Positions 1-9,500 of a stretch of 64,000 nucleotides of DNA are shown one piece after another (position 1 is the stretch's first letter; each line of letters opens with the position of its first letter). The position numbers and the translations under genes were made by a program. This DNA comes from Pseudomonas sp. B21-048 (lineage in GTDB: Bacteria > Pseudomonadota > Gammaproteobacteria > Pseudomonadales > Pseudomonadaceae): contig NZ_CP087168.1 of assembly GCF_024748615.1 (NCBI RefSeq), forward strand, positions 1,612,001 to 1,676,000. The letters are read 5' to 3'. The notes beneath the pieces are model-generated. The model saw only the letters and a program-made list of their open reading frames with translations. It ran no database searches and was not told the origin of the DNA.

Positions 1-798
1 CCGATCTACGACAAGCCGATGATCTTCTATCCGCTGTCGGTGCTGATGCTCGCCGGCATGCGCGAAATCCTGATTATCTCCACCCCTGAAGACCTGCCAT
101 GTTTTCAAAAATTGCTGGGTGATGGCAGCCTGTACGGCATCAAGCTGACCTACGCCGAGCAACCTAGCCCGGACGGCCTAGCACAAGCCTTCATCATCGG
201 CGAAGAATTCATCGGCCAAGACCCTTGCTGCCTGATCCTAGGCGACAATATCTTCTACGGTCAGCACTTCTCGGAAAACCTGCGTTCCGCCAGCACCCAA
301 GAGCACGGCGCGACTGTATTTGGTTATCACGTGTCCGACCCGGAGCGTTTTGGTGTCGTCGAGTTCGACGCGGCCGGCCGCGCCTTGAGCATCGAAGAGA
401 AGCCGCTTAAGCCGAAATCCAGCTACGCGGTGACGGGGCTGTACTTCTACGACAACCAGGTCGTCGAAATCGCCAAGAGCATCAAGCCGTCCGAGCGTGG
501 CGAGCTGGAAATCACCGACGTTAACCGCGTGTACCTCGAGCAGAACACCCTCAATGTAGAAATGCTCGGACGCGGTTTTGCCTGGCTGGACACGGGGACT
601 CACGACTCGTTGCTCGAGGCCAGTCATTTCGTGCACACGATCGAGCACCGTCAAGGCTTGAAAGTGGCCTGCCTGGAGGAGATCGCCTACCATAACGGTT
701 GGATTACCGCTGAACAGTTGGGCGCTCAGGCCGATAAGCTGAAGAAGACTGGCTATGGTCAGTACCTGCAAAAACTGCTGGATTTGGATTCCCTCTGA
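1..798 (+). CDS. rmlA: Glucose-1-phosphate thymidylyltransferase, 5' end cut by window
   Basis: RmlA joins dTTP and glucose-1-phosphate into dTDP-glucose, the first step to dTDP-L-rhamnose and other dTDP-6-deoxy sugars, in the cytoplasm. The reading frame is open from base 1 and gives 265 residues beginning [19 protein letters not shown], which matches the family about 27 residues in, so the N-terminal GGxGTRL nucleotide-binding loop lies outside the window. Visible family motifs are [27 protein letters not shown] and [13 protein letters not shown]. The ATG at base 19 is internal, not the true start. The rest of the rml operon is presumably upstream. The same dTDP-sugar pool could feed the amino-sugar cassette at 19-26 kb. 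Confidence 0.95.
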   Translation, partial: PIYDKPMIFYPLSVLMLAGMREILIISTPEDLPCFQKLLGDGSLYGIKLTYAEQPSPDGLAQAFIIGEEFIGQDPCCLILGDNIFYGQHFSENLRSASTQEHGATVFGYHVSDPERFGVVEFDAAGRALSIEEKPLKPKSSYAVTGLYFYDNQVVEIAKSIKPSERGELEITDVNRVYLEQNTLNVEMLGRGFAWLDTGTHDSLLEASHFVHTIEHRQGLKVACLEEIAYHNGWITAEQLGAQADKLKKTGYGQYLQKLLDLDSL

Positions 799-852
799 GT
801 CGAGAGGGTTTACTTTCAAACCTAGCGTTTAATCCGAGCAAGCAGGAATAGC

Positions 853-1776
853 ATGCCAGTAAAACATCCCAAGGTTGCAGTTTTGCTGGCTGCGTACAAC
901 GGAATGCAGTGGATTGAGGAGCAATTGGTCTCGATTCTCGGCCAGTTATCGGTCGACGTTACCCTGTACATTAGCATCGACCCCTCTACTGACGGCACCG
1001 AGGCGTGGTGTAGAGCTTATGCGGCTGAGCATCCAGCAGTTGTAGTGCTTCCGGATGCCGACCGCTTCGGCGGAGCATCGCGCAACTTCTTTCGGTTGAT
1101 CCGGGACGTTGACTTCGATGGCTACGACTTCGTCGCCTTTGCCGACCAAGACGACATCTGGTATCCCGATAAGCTGCACAGAGCAACCCAGGTGTTGCAG
1201 GCACGAGGAGTAGATGCCTACTCCAGTAACGTGACGGCGTTCTGGCCAAACGGCAGAACCCTGCTGCTGGACAAGGCGCAGCCTCAGGTCGCCTGGGATT
1301 TTTTGTTCGAGGCAGCCGGGCCTGGCTGCACCTATGTTTTTAGAAAAAGCCTGATTGAAGCCTTGAAAGGCTCGATGCTCGCCAACTGGCAGCAACTGCA
1401 AGGTGTAACTTTGCATGATTGGTATTTCTACGCCTTTGCGCGCAGTTATGGTTACCGTTGGTATATCGACCCGTTACCCAGCATGGATTACCGGCAACAC
1501 GAGCGTAATCAGGTCGGTGCCAACACAGGCCTGAGTCCGTTGATCGCTCGTTACAAAACCATTCATGACGGTTGGTGGTTCGGTCAGGTTCACCTGATTG
1601 CAGATCTGGTGGGGCAGGGGACGAAGCCCTTTGAAGGCGTCTTGCTGCAATTACGGCGTACGGAACTGATGAAACTGTCCTTCAGTGCCTGGCAATGCAG
1701 GCGCCGGGTACGGGACAAGATTTTCTTCTTTTTTATCTGTTGGTTCACCGCGTTGATAGGAAACAAAGCTCAATGA
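853..1776 (+). CDS. GT2 glycosyltransferase, rhamnosyltransferase-like
   Basis: A GT-A fold family 2 glycosyltransferase of 307 residues. The N-terminus VAVLLAAYNGMQWIEEQL is the usual nucleotide-binding start, and FADQDDIWYPDKL (residues 96-108) carries the acidic metal-binding cluster seen in rhamnosyltransferase-like GT2 enzymes. A hydrophobic, aromatic stretch near the C-terminus (FFFFICWFTALIG) may contact the membrane. An AGGA sits just before the ATG. The stop overlaps the next start as ATGA, so the gene is translationally coupled to the epimerase that follows. Lying straight after rmlA, it probably adds rhamnose or a related deoxysugar to the O-chain; the donor and linkage cannot be read from the sequence. 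Confidence 0.85.
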   Translation: MPVKHPKVAVLLAAYNGMQWIEEQLVSILGQLSVDVTLYISIDPSTDGTEAWCRAYAAEHPAVVVLPDADRFGGASRNFFRLIRDVDFDGYDFVAFADQDDIWYPDKLHRATQVLQARGVDAYSSNVTAFWPNGRTLLLDKAQPQVAWDFLFEAAGPGCTYVFRKSLIEALKGSMLANWQQLQGVTLHDWYFYAFARSYGYRWYIDPLPSMDYRQHERNQVGANTGLSPLIARYKTIHDGWWFGQVHLIADLVGQGTKPFEGVLLQLRRTELMKLSFSAWQCRRRVRDKIFFFFICWFTALIGNKAQ

Positions 1777-2735
1777 CAGCCCCAAAGGTATTGGTCACGG
1801 GGGCAGGCGGTTTCGTGGGTGAGGCGCTGGTTTTCAGGATGTTGGTGGACAAACAGTTCGCTCCGATCGCAGCCGCTCGCAGTCCCACCCGGTTACAGGG
1901 TTTATGCCCGGTTGTACCCTTTGATCTGAATGATCCTGAAGCCTTGTCTGAGTTGAAGGAAGTAAGTGCGGTCGTCCACGCGGCGGCCAGAGTTCATGTG
2001 ATGAACGAAATCGCTTCTGATGCCTTGGCCGAGTTTCGCAAGGTCAATGTGGAGGGCACTCTTCGGTTGGCAAAGCGCGCCGCTGAATCGGGAGTCAAAC
2101 GCTTCATCTTCATCAGTTCGATCAAGGTCAATGGCGAAAGCACCCTGCCAGGCAAGCCGTTCAAGGCTGACGATACTCCGGCCCCGGCGGATCCTTATGG
2201 CGTGTCCAAGCACGAGGCTGAACAAGGCCTGAGACAACTTGCTCGTGAAACTGGAATGGAAGTGGTGATTATTCGCCCGCCATTGATCTATGGGGCAGGG
2301 GTTAAAGCCAATTTTCTGAGCATGCTGCGCTGGCTCAACAAAGGTATTCCGTTACCGTTGGGAGCGGTCCGGAATCAGCGTAGCCTTGTGGCGATCGGAA
2401 ACTTGGTGGACCTTGTAATCAGCTGTATCGATCATCCTGCCGCAGCGAACCAAACCTTTCTGGTCAGTGATGGCCAGGACTTGTCCACAACTGAAATACT
2501 ACGTCGCCTGGGCAATGCGCTCGGGACAAAAGCCTGGCTCTTGCCATTGCCAAAGTGGTTGCTGGTAGTGGCGGCTTCGGCATTGAGAAAGCAATCCGTT
2601 GCTCAACGGATCTGCGGGTCATTGCAGGTCGACATCAGCAAAAATCGTGAATTATTGGGGTGGACCCCCCCCATCAACATGGATGAAGCCATGCGCCAAA
2701 CCGCAGGTCACTATCTGGACGCGCAGACGAAATGA
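1773..2735 (+). CDS. NAD-dependent sugar epimerase/dehydratase (WbpV/Gne-like)
   Basis: An extended short-chain dehydrogenase of 320 residues acting on a nucleotide sugar. The Rossmann motif TGAGGFVG is at residues 9-16 and the catalytic YxxxK (YGVSK) at 142-146. The ATG at 1773 is chosen because it overlaps the previous stop as ATGA; the open frame extends upstream to 1695 but that part overlaps the GT2 gene. The stop again overlaps the next start (ATGA at 2732). A WbpV-type epimerase directly before a WbpL-type transferase is a familiar Pseudomonas arrangement, where it makes the 4-epimer of a UDP-N-acetylhexosamine derivative used for the first sugar. The exact substrate is inferred. Confidence 0.85.
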   Translation: MTAPKVLVTGAGGFVGEALVFRMLVDKQFAPIAAARSPTRLQGLCPVVPFDLNDPEALSELKEVSAVVHAAARVHVMNEIASDALAEFRKVNVEGTLRLAKRAAESGVKRFIFISSIKVNGESTLPGKPFKADDTPAPADPYGVSKHEAEQGLRQLARETGMEVVIIRPPLIYGAGVKANFLSMLRWLNKGIPLPLGAVRNQRSLVAIGNLVDLVISCIDHPAAANQTFLVSDGQDLSTTEILRRLGNALGTKAWLLPLPKWLLVVAASALRKQSVAQRICGSLQVDISKNRELLGWTPPINMDEAMRQTAGHYLDAQTK

Positions 2736-3751
2736 CTTTTTTGTGGCTGCTACTAGCAGTATTCGTTGTTTCCTGGGGGCTGACGCTTGTTTTACGTCGT
2801 TATGCTTTGGCCAATAGCTTGATGGATACACCAAACGAGCGCAGCTCTCACTCTGTGCCTACTCCTCGGGGTGGAGGTGTAGCTATTGTTGTCGCCTTTC
2901 TGTTGGCGCTTCTGATCCTTCGGGGGCTTGATTTGATGAGCCTGGCGACGCTCGTTGGTTTGCTGGGGAGCGGCTTGTTGGTCGCGCTTATCGGTTTTGC
3001 CGATGATCACGGGCATATCGCTGCAAGGTGGCGCCTACTAGGCCATTTTGCTGCCTCAATATGGGCGTTATATTGGCTGGGAGGCTCTCCTAGCGTCACG
3101 CTCTTTGGTGTCACCCTTGATCCAGGGTGGATTGGGAATATTTTGTTTGTGCTGTATTTGGTCTGGATGCTGAATCTTTACAACTTCATGGATGGCATTG
3201 ACGGCTTGGCAAGTGCTGAAGCGATCAGTGTCTGCCTCGGAATGTTGCTGGTCTATTGGTTTGGCGCAAACCTCGAACTGGCGTGGGGGCCTCTGGCTCT
3301 GGTGGCAGCGGTCGCGGGTTTTCTCTGTTGGAACTATCCGCCGGCGAAAATTTTCATGGGAGACGCAGGCAGTGGTTTTTTGGGGATTGTATTGGCAGGG
3401 ATGTCCATTGAGGCAGCCTCCAAGTCGCCCGAGTTGCTCTGGAGCTGGTTGATCATGCTTGGCGTTTTCATTGTTGATGCGACGTGGACCCTGATGCGCC
3501 GGCTTTTGCGAGGTGAAAAAGTATATGAAGCCCACCGCAGTCATGGTTACCAATATGCCTCTCGCAAGCACCGTAGCCATAAAACAGTAGTGCTGGCATC
3601 GATCACTATCAATTTTGTATGGCTCATGCCGTTATCGATCGCTGTAGCAAGTGGATGGATTTCCGGATTTTTTGGTATGGTCGTAGCTTATGCTCCACTG
3701 CTATTTATCGCATGCACCTACAAAGCTGGAGAGTCGGAGCAAGTAGTGTAA
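2732..3751 (+). CDS. wbpL: Initiating undecaprenyl-phosphate sugar-1-phosphate transferase, WbpL-like
   Basis: A polytopic inner-membrane transferase of the MraY/WecA family, 339 residues with about ten hydrophobic segments. It moves a HexNAc-1-phosphate from a UDP-sugar to undecaprenyl phosphate and so starts O-antigen synthesis. Family motifs visible are NERSSHSVPTPRGGG near residue 34, NFMDGIDGLA in the middle, FMGDAGSGFLG, and the basic HRSHGYQY loop towards the C-terminus. It overlaps the epimerase upstream by four bases. In P. aeruginosa WbpL uses UDP-FucNAc or QuiNAc type donors whose synthesis needs WbpM; a full wbpM is present 13 kb downstream. Confidence 0.9.
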   Translation: MTFLWLLLAVFVVSWGLTLVLRRYALANSLMDTPNERSSHSVPTPRGGGVAIVVAFLLALLILRGLDLMSLATLVGLLGSGLLVALIGFADDHGHIAARWRLLGHFAASIWALYWLGGSPSVTLFGVTLDPGWIGNILFVLYLVWMLNLYNFMDGIDGLASAEAISVCLGMLLVYWFGANLELAWGPLALVAAVAGFLCWNYPPAKIFMGDAGSGFLGIVLAGMSIEAASKSPELLWSWLIMLGVFIVDATWTLMRRLLRGEKVYEAHRSHGYQYASRKHRSHKTVVLASITINFVWLMPLSIAVASGWISGFFGMVVAYAPLLFIACTYKAGESEQVV

Positions 3752-3881
3752 TTAAAAAGCGTCAGAAACACATATCAACACAAGTTTGCATGGTCGCCTC
3801 TCTTGTAAAGAGAATGTACCTGCCGCTGATGTTGTGATATTTGCAGGTCGCTAAGTTGCATTGGTTAGGGGGTTCGATTTA

Positions 3882-5819
3882 ATGAGTGGTTTATTTAGTA
3901 TGGTTGCTTCAAAGATTTGGCAAGTCGTAATGCGTTTTTCTCGAGGGCTACGCTCTTTTTTGGCCAGGTCTAAAGCGTTTATTCGGCCCTTTTACCAAAA
4001 GTTTCCTTTCCTTGTGTGGATTCGTGTTCGTATACATCTGTTTTTCAAGCGTTTGCGCGAAAACATAATGTTAGTGATTTATTCGAGAAATAATACCAAG
4101 GCTATACAGGCTATATTGAATCGTCGTTTCTCACGGTTTCAGAACTCGTCGATCGCCCAGGCGCAACCAGTTATTGATGTGTCGGTGGTGACATTCAATA
4201 GTGGCAAGTGGGTTGATGGTTTTTTTGAATCGTTAAGGGCGCAAAGTTACCCGCTCAGCAAATTGAATATGTTCTTTGTTGATAATGGATCTTCGGACAG
4301 CACCCTCGAAGCATTGCAGCGTTGGCAGGCATTGCTTGATCAGGAAGTGGCTGGTTTCGACATTATGGAAGGCGACAATGTCGGGTTCGGTGCCGGGCAT
4401 GAAGAGGCAATCCGTAAAGGACACTCTGAGTATTTTCTTGTTAGTAATGTGGATATCGTTTTTGCCAAAGACTCTATAACCAGAGTGGTGGCCGCTGCTT
4501 TGGCTGATGCCAAGGCTGAGGTGGCATCCTGGGAGTTGAGGCAGGCACCTTATGAGCACCCTAAATATTATGATCCGGTAACGTTGGAAACCAACTGGTC
4601 GTCCCATGCTTGCGTACTTGTAAGAAGGTCGGCTTACGTTGAAGTCGGTGGCTACGAGCGCGAGATCTTCATGTATGGCGAAGACGTCGAGCTTTCCTAT
4701 CGCTTCAGGTCCTATGGATACCAACTCAAGTATTGCCCGTCCGCCGTCGTCTATCACTATACCTATGAGCATGAGCATCATATAAAACCGATTCAGTATA
4801 CCGGCAGCACGCTGGCCAATGCTTATATCAGGCTACGCTATGGGAATTTGAGCGATAGAGTGGGTGGCTTTATCTTGCAGTGTCTGCTTTTGCTCCGTCC
4901 AGAACCCTATGCTGGCGCCCGTCGGGATGTGTTCAGAAACTTCGGTGTGATATTCAAGAAGGCTCGGTATTTTATGCGGGGCAAGGGACCGAGTGAAAAC
5001 TGCTATTTCCCTTTCAGGGGCTTTGATTATGAAATGATCAGGGATGGGGCGTTCTGGGAGGTGGGTGAGCCATTAACCGATTACCCTCTTGTTACTGTGG
5101 TTACTCGAACTTACAAGAATCGAGGAGAGTTTCTCAGGCAGTCCATGATGTCAGTGCTTAATCAGACGTATCCGAATATCGAGTTAATAGTCGTTGAGGA
5201 TGGCGGTTCTACGATGAGCTCGGTTGTGGCTGATTTTGAATTTCCGGAGGGAATGAGTGTTAGTTACTACTCCCTCGATAAGGTCGGTCGTTCGGTGACC
5301 GGTAATTATGGTTTGGAAAAGGCAGCCGGAAAATATTGCATGTTTCTCGATGATGATGATTTGCTTTTTGCGGATCATGTCGAGGTGCTTGTTGGTGCGG
5401 TGGCGAAAAATTCTGATGCGGTAGCAGCCTACTCATTGGCGCTGGAAGTCGGTACTGTTGTCAGTGGCGTGGAAGAGCAATATTTTGAGGTTAGCCATGC
5501 TGTACCTCCGATTCTCAAGCAAGAATATGACTATGAGGTTCTGCTGGATCACAACTATATAGCGATCCAGTCTCTCCTTTTTCAAAAGGATCTCTACTTG
5601 CAACGAGGTGGATTTCAAACCGATATGAGCAGTCTCGAGGACTGGAACCTTTGGTTGCGGTATGGTTATGGCAATAAGTTCGTTTATGTGCCAAAAACAA
5701 CGTCTTTGTTTAGAACTCCTGGTGACCCCACTGTAAGGGTGGAACGGCATATGCAGTTGCATGAAGCTTATTATATTGCCAAGAATCATGCAGTGAAAAC
5801 GTGTAAGAGTTATACCTGA
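3882..5819 (+). CDS. Tandem GT2 glycosyltransferase (two catalytic domains)
   Basis: A 645-residue protein with two family 2 glycosyltransferase domains. The first starts near residue 99 (DVSVVTFNSGKWVDGFF, with VDNGSS and the DxD-like NVD) and has the acceptor-side motif MYGEDVELSYR. The second starts near residue 402 (PLVTVVTRTYKNRGEFL) with VVEDGG and FLDDDD. Residues 1-95 are basic and aromatic and may attach to the membrane. The ATG at 3882 is preferred over a TTG at 3861 and has an AGGGGG about ten bases upstream. Two domains suggest that one polypeptide makes two successive or alternating linkages. A rho-independent terminator follows the gene. Confidence 0.88.
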   Translation: MSGLFSMVASKIWQVVMRFSRGLRSFLARSKAFIRPFYQKFPFLVWIRVRIHLFFKRLRENIMLVIYSRNNTKAIQAILNRRFSRFQNSSIAQAQPVIDVSVVTFNSGKWVDGFFESLRAQSYPLSKLNMFFVDNGSSDSTLEALQRWQALLDQEVAGFDIMEGDNVGFGAGHEEAIRKGHSEYFLVSNVDIVFAKDSITRVVAAALADAKAEVASWELRQAPYEHPKYYDPVTLETNWSSHACVLVRRSAYVEVGGYEREIFMYGEDVELSYRFRSYGYQLKYCPSAVVYHYTYEHEHHIKPIQYTGSTLANAYIRLRYGNLSDRVGGFILQCLLLLRPEPYAGARRDVFRNFGVIFKKARYFMRGKGPSENCYFPFRGFDYEMIRDGAFWEVGEPLTDYPLVTVVTRTYKNRGEFLRQSMMSVLNQTYPNIELIVVEDGGSTMSSVVADFEFPEGMSVSYYSLDKVGRSVTGNYGLEKAAGKYCMFLDDDDLLFADHVEVLVGAVAKNSDAVAAYSLALEVGTVVSGVEEQYFEVSHAVPPILKQEYDYEVLLDHNYIAIQSLLFQKDLYLQRGGFQTDMSSLEDWNLWLRYGYGNKFVYVPKTTSLFRTPGDPTVRVERHMQLHEAYYIAKNHAVKTCKSYT

Positions 5820-5860
5820 GTTCGTGCTTTAGCGGTTTTGGGTATTGAGTTTTGTGAATT

Positions 5861-5890
5861 GAGTCATTCTGTGTGAGTGGCTCTTTTTTT
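5861..5890 (+). terminator. Rho-independent terminator after the tandem GT2 gene
   Basis: GAGTCATTC and GAGTGGCTC (5861-5869 and 5875-5883) form a nine-pair stem with two G-U pairs and a five-base loop. Seven T follow directly at 5884-5890. It ends the transcript of the rmlA-to-GT2 block. Confidence 0.85.
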
Positions 5891-6513
5891 GTATTTCTCT
5901 ACTGATGTAGCTCTGGCTTGTTAGTAAGTGGTTGGTTTTGTATACGGCTTGTTGACTCTTTATTGGTTTTTTGCTCCTCAATATTCTGGTTTTTTCCAGA
6001 CGGATGGGGCAGCCCTTTAAATAAGCAAATCAAGCTGTTTCGGGAGGGGCGCAGGCCTGGGCCAGGATGGTTTTGAGCGGTGCCCGTCCTGTGTCCGTCA
6101 ACGATTCAGTCCACCGTGTACGTGACTGGGTTTGAGGTGTTTTTCGCTCTTGGCGGTAGGGGCTTGAGCCTTTTTTGTTGGGCGCTGCGGCTAGGCCATA
6201 GGTAAGGAACCCGATATTTCGGAGCTATTTTGAATGTTAAGACCAAAAAATGTTATAAATCAGTTTTGGTTGGTTTCGCGCTTGTCTGCTCCGAGTCGGT
6301 GACCGCGTTTGTGGTTCACTCGGCCCAAGGGGGCTAACGTCGTCGACGTATAGTCGTCGCTGGAACCAGGGAGTGGTCATTTGCAAGTGTTACCCTTTTT
6401 TGTAGGGCTATGGTTGTAGCCGTCTTACAGGGTGTTCGTATTAGTGCAGATAATTTACTCGTTTGGAAGTGCGTTGCTGAGAGTCAGCATGCCCATAGGA
6501 TTTTTTGACGCAT
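5891..6513. other. Intergenic region before the giant glycosyltransferase gene
   Basis: About 620 bases with no credible coding frame. It lies between a clear terminator and the start of the 1,658-residue gene, so it probably holds that gene's promoter and a long leader. A GATAAT near 6450 could be a -10 box, but no good -35 is seen at the right distance. No repeat or RNA gene was recognised. Confidence 0.5.
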
Positions 6514-9500
6514 ATGCTAAATATTAGTGATTTGTCATCAGTGGACAAACAAAAAGTCTTCGACTATCTCAAGTGGAACAGTTTCCGTTCCGAGAAGTAC
6601 AAGGTTTTATACGTTAGTGCCCCCAAGGTTGCGAGTACTTCCCTGAAGTGGTGGTTTGCGTCACTGGAAGGTTGTTCGCAGGCCTTGCGTGGAGTCGGTG
6701 AGGCGGCGGGAAGCACTTCTGATCAAGTTGTTCACGAGTTTCACAAGGTTGCGCCTCATGTCAGCGGGCTGGAAATAGACGACCTTTTGGAATCCCTTCT
6801 CTCTGATACATATTTTCGATTTGCCGCCGTACGAAACCCATACAAGCGTATCTTCTCTGCATGGCAGTCGAAAATACTGTTGCAAGATCCACAGCAGGTC
6901 GCATCGTATCCAAAGTTTGAGTTGTTACAGCTGCCGGTAAAAAGCGTAGCGGATGTTGCTTCGGCTTTTGAGGCGTTTCTGGAGTATCTCGCAAGCAATC
7001 GCGCATCTTCACCTGAGAAGGATTTTTGGGCGCCTCAAGCCACGCTATTGCGTCCGGATTTGATCAATTATTCCTTGTTGGTCAAAATTGAAAATTCCTC
7101 TGGACTCCATAAAGCATTATCGGAGCACTTCGGTGAGCAGACCACCGATCCTTTTGCAGAACCTTCGCCAAGTGAAAATATCATTCCCTTCCTTCCTGAT
7201 TTTATAACGGAACGAAGTGCGAGCTTGATTAAAGAGTTGTATGCCGAAGATTTTGATGTTTTCGAATATGACGGGCAGGTACCAGAACGTACAGAAGCGT
7301 TTTCGGTAGAGCAGTTGGATCTCGCGTTTGACGCGGCCAGGCTGATTCGGGAAAGTCGTCAACAAATAGATGCGCGCGCCCTTAAAATCCAGGACTTGAC
7401 TCAACAGGTCGAGGATTTTAATCAGCGAATTGCGTCATTGAATCCGACCCTGTTTGAACGTGAATCGCAGTTAAAAGAGCTCATGGGTTCTTTGGTTAAG
7501 CGCGACCGACATATTGCCAGTCTTGAGCAATCTGTGGGTGTGCTCAACAGGCAGTTAGTCGACCTCAAAGCCGTCTTGGTTGATCACGAAAAAGAGGGTA
7601 TCAGTCTGAAGGCTGATCTGCTCAAGATGCAGCAGGAATTCCATGCATTACTCTTTTCGCATTCCTGGCGTTTAACCTCGCCTGTGCGAATAGTTTCAGG
7701 GTTTGTGCGAGAGTCCGTCCATAACGTCAGAACGCTGACATGGAGTAAAGTACTCGACTCGTTAAGGCGTCGTCGAGAGCTGTATAACGAAAACACTCTT
7801 CGTGAGATTCACGAAAGCGGGTTGTTTGATCCGGATTATTACCTTGCCAGTAATGCAGATGTGCGTGCAAAAGGCACTGATCCACTCAAGCACTACATGC
7901 TCAAGGGTTGGATAGAAAATCGCAATCCTTGCGCCGCTTTCAGTCCTTCGGATTATCTGTTGGCCAACCCTGATGTTGCCGAGGCTCAGGTACATCCGCT
8001 GCTTCACTACATTCAATGTGGCCAGCTCGAAGGTCGTCCAGTCAGATTGCCAGCTCGCATTTGCGAAATGACGGCGGTCAAGCGTCGTCCCGTCGGGCGT
8101 AATGCGGTTTTCAAGCCGTATGGTGAATATACACCGATACCGGTACTCAAGGCTGTGCTTGAGGCACAGATCGAAGTCGTCAAAAAGTCAGGATTGTTCG
8201 ACGAGAAGTACTACCTTGCAATGTACAGCGATGTACCACAGGTCTCGGTAGATCCGCTCAGGCACTACTCTGAACAGGGCTGGCGCGAAGGTAAAAATCC
8301 GTCCATGGACTTTGATACCCGCGCCTACCTCGCACTTTACAAAGACATTCAACACATTGGTCTCAACCCGCTTTGGCATTACATTGTCACTGGCGCGGCA
8401 GAGCATAGAATAGCGGTACCGGACGCGCTCATTAATCACGAAAACGACATCCGTTTTGGTGAAGTTAACAGCGACATCAAGTTGCTCGCGTTCTATGTAT
8501 CGCCTGACTGGGAGGCGTTGCGTAGTGCCAGATTCGCTTCCAAGGGCAATCCGCAGCGATCACGCCCTGATAAGATGCTTGGGTTGTATGATTCGTTGGA
8601 CGGGAGTGTGCTCACCCAGCAGGCACTCAGTGCCAAGAGTCATGGCTTTTTCGGCTTTTGTTTCAAGCTGAGTGCAGATTCGGTTGCGCAAGCGTCGCCA
8701 CAGCCTCTGGATACCTTTCTTGCCCATACGGAAATCGACTTTAATTTCTGCATTCAAATAGATTTGCATCAGGACGGTCTGTCGAACAACTTGATTACGC
8801 CTGTCGTTGCAGTTCTGGCTGATAAGCGATGTGTGCAGGTTGATGAGCGACCCGTCATCGTGGTTAAGCTCAATGAATACGACGAAGACATAGTTGATTC
8901 AATTCGCAAGCTCCGTGAGCGATTGGATGAACTGTGTGATGGCGTGTACCTGATTGCTCAGTTTGGTTTCGCGGGTTCGGAAGAGTTGGCGCAGGACCTG
9001 GATGGTTTGTGTGACGCCGCGCTTGATCTTTCTGCAGATCCTGTGCCGGGCGAAACTGGCGTATTTCCACCGCAAAACAAGAATGGAATAGATACCGTTC
9101 CGTATAATCTTGTTGCTTCGCAAGGGATCGTGCGAGCACAGAAAGCACATCTTCGTGCTACTCCGGTTTTCCACGCTATTTCATTAGGGCGTGATGAAAC
9201 TGCGCTTAAGCAATATTCTCCTCTGGTTTATTCGCGCTTTCACATTCGTGACTATGGGCGTTGGCTTGACGCGGCGATCAGGGGCGCGAGAAAGGCTCTC
9301 CCCGAGGATCGCCGTCTGCTGTTCGTGAATGCCTGGAACAATTGGCAGGAAGGACTTTACCTTGAGCCGGACAGTATCACTGGTTTTGGTCGATTGAACG
9401 AAACAACACGCGCTCTGCTGGATATTGATTCCAGTGTCGTTATGCCAAAAATTTCGGTAATTGTTCCAAATTATAATCATGAGAGCTATCTCGCTCGTCG

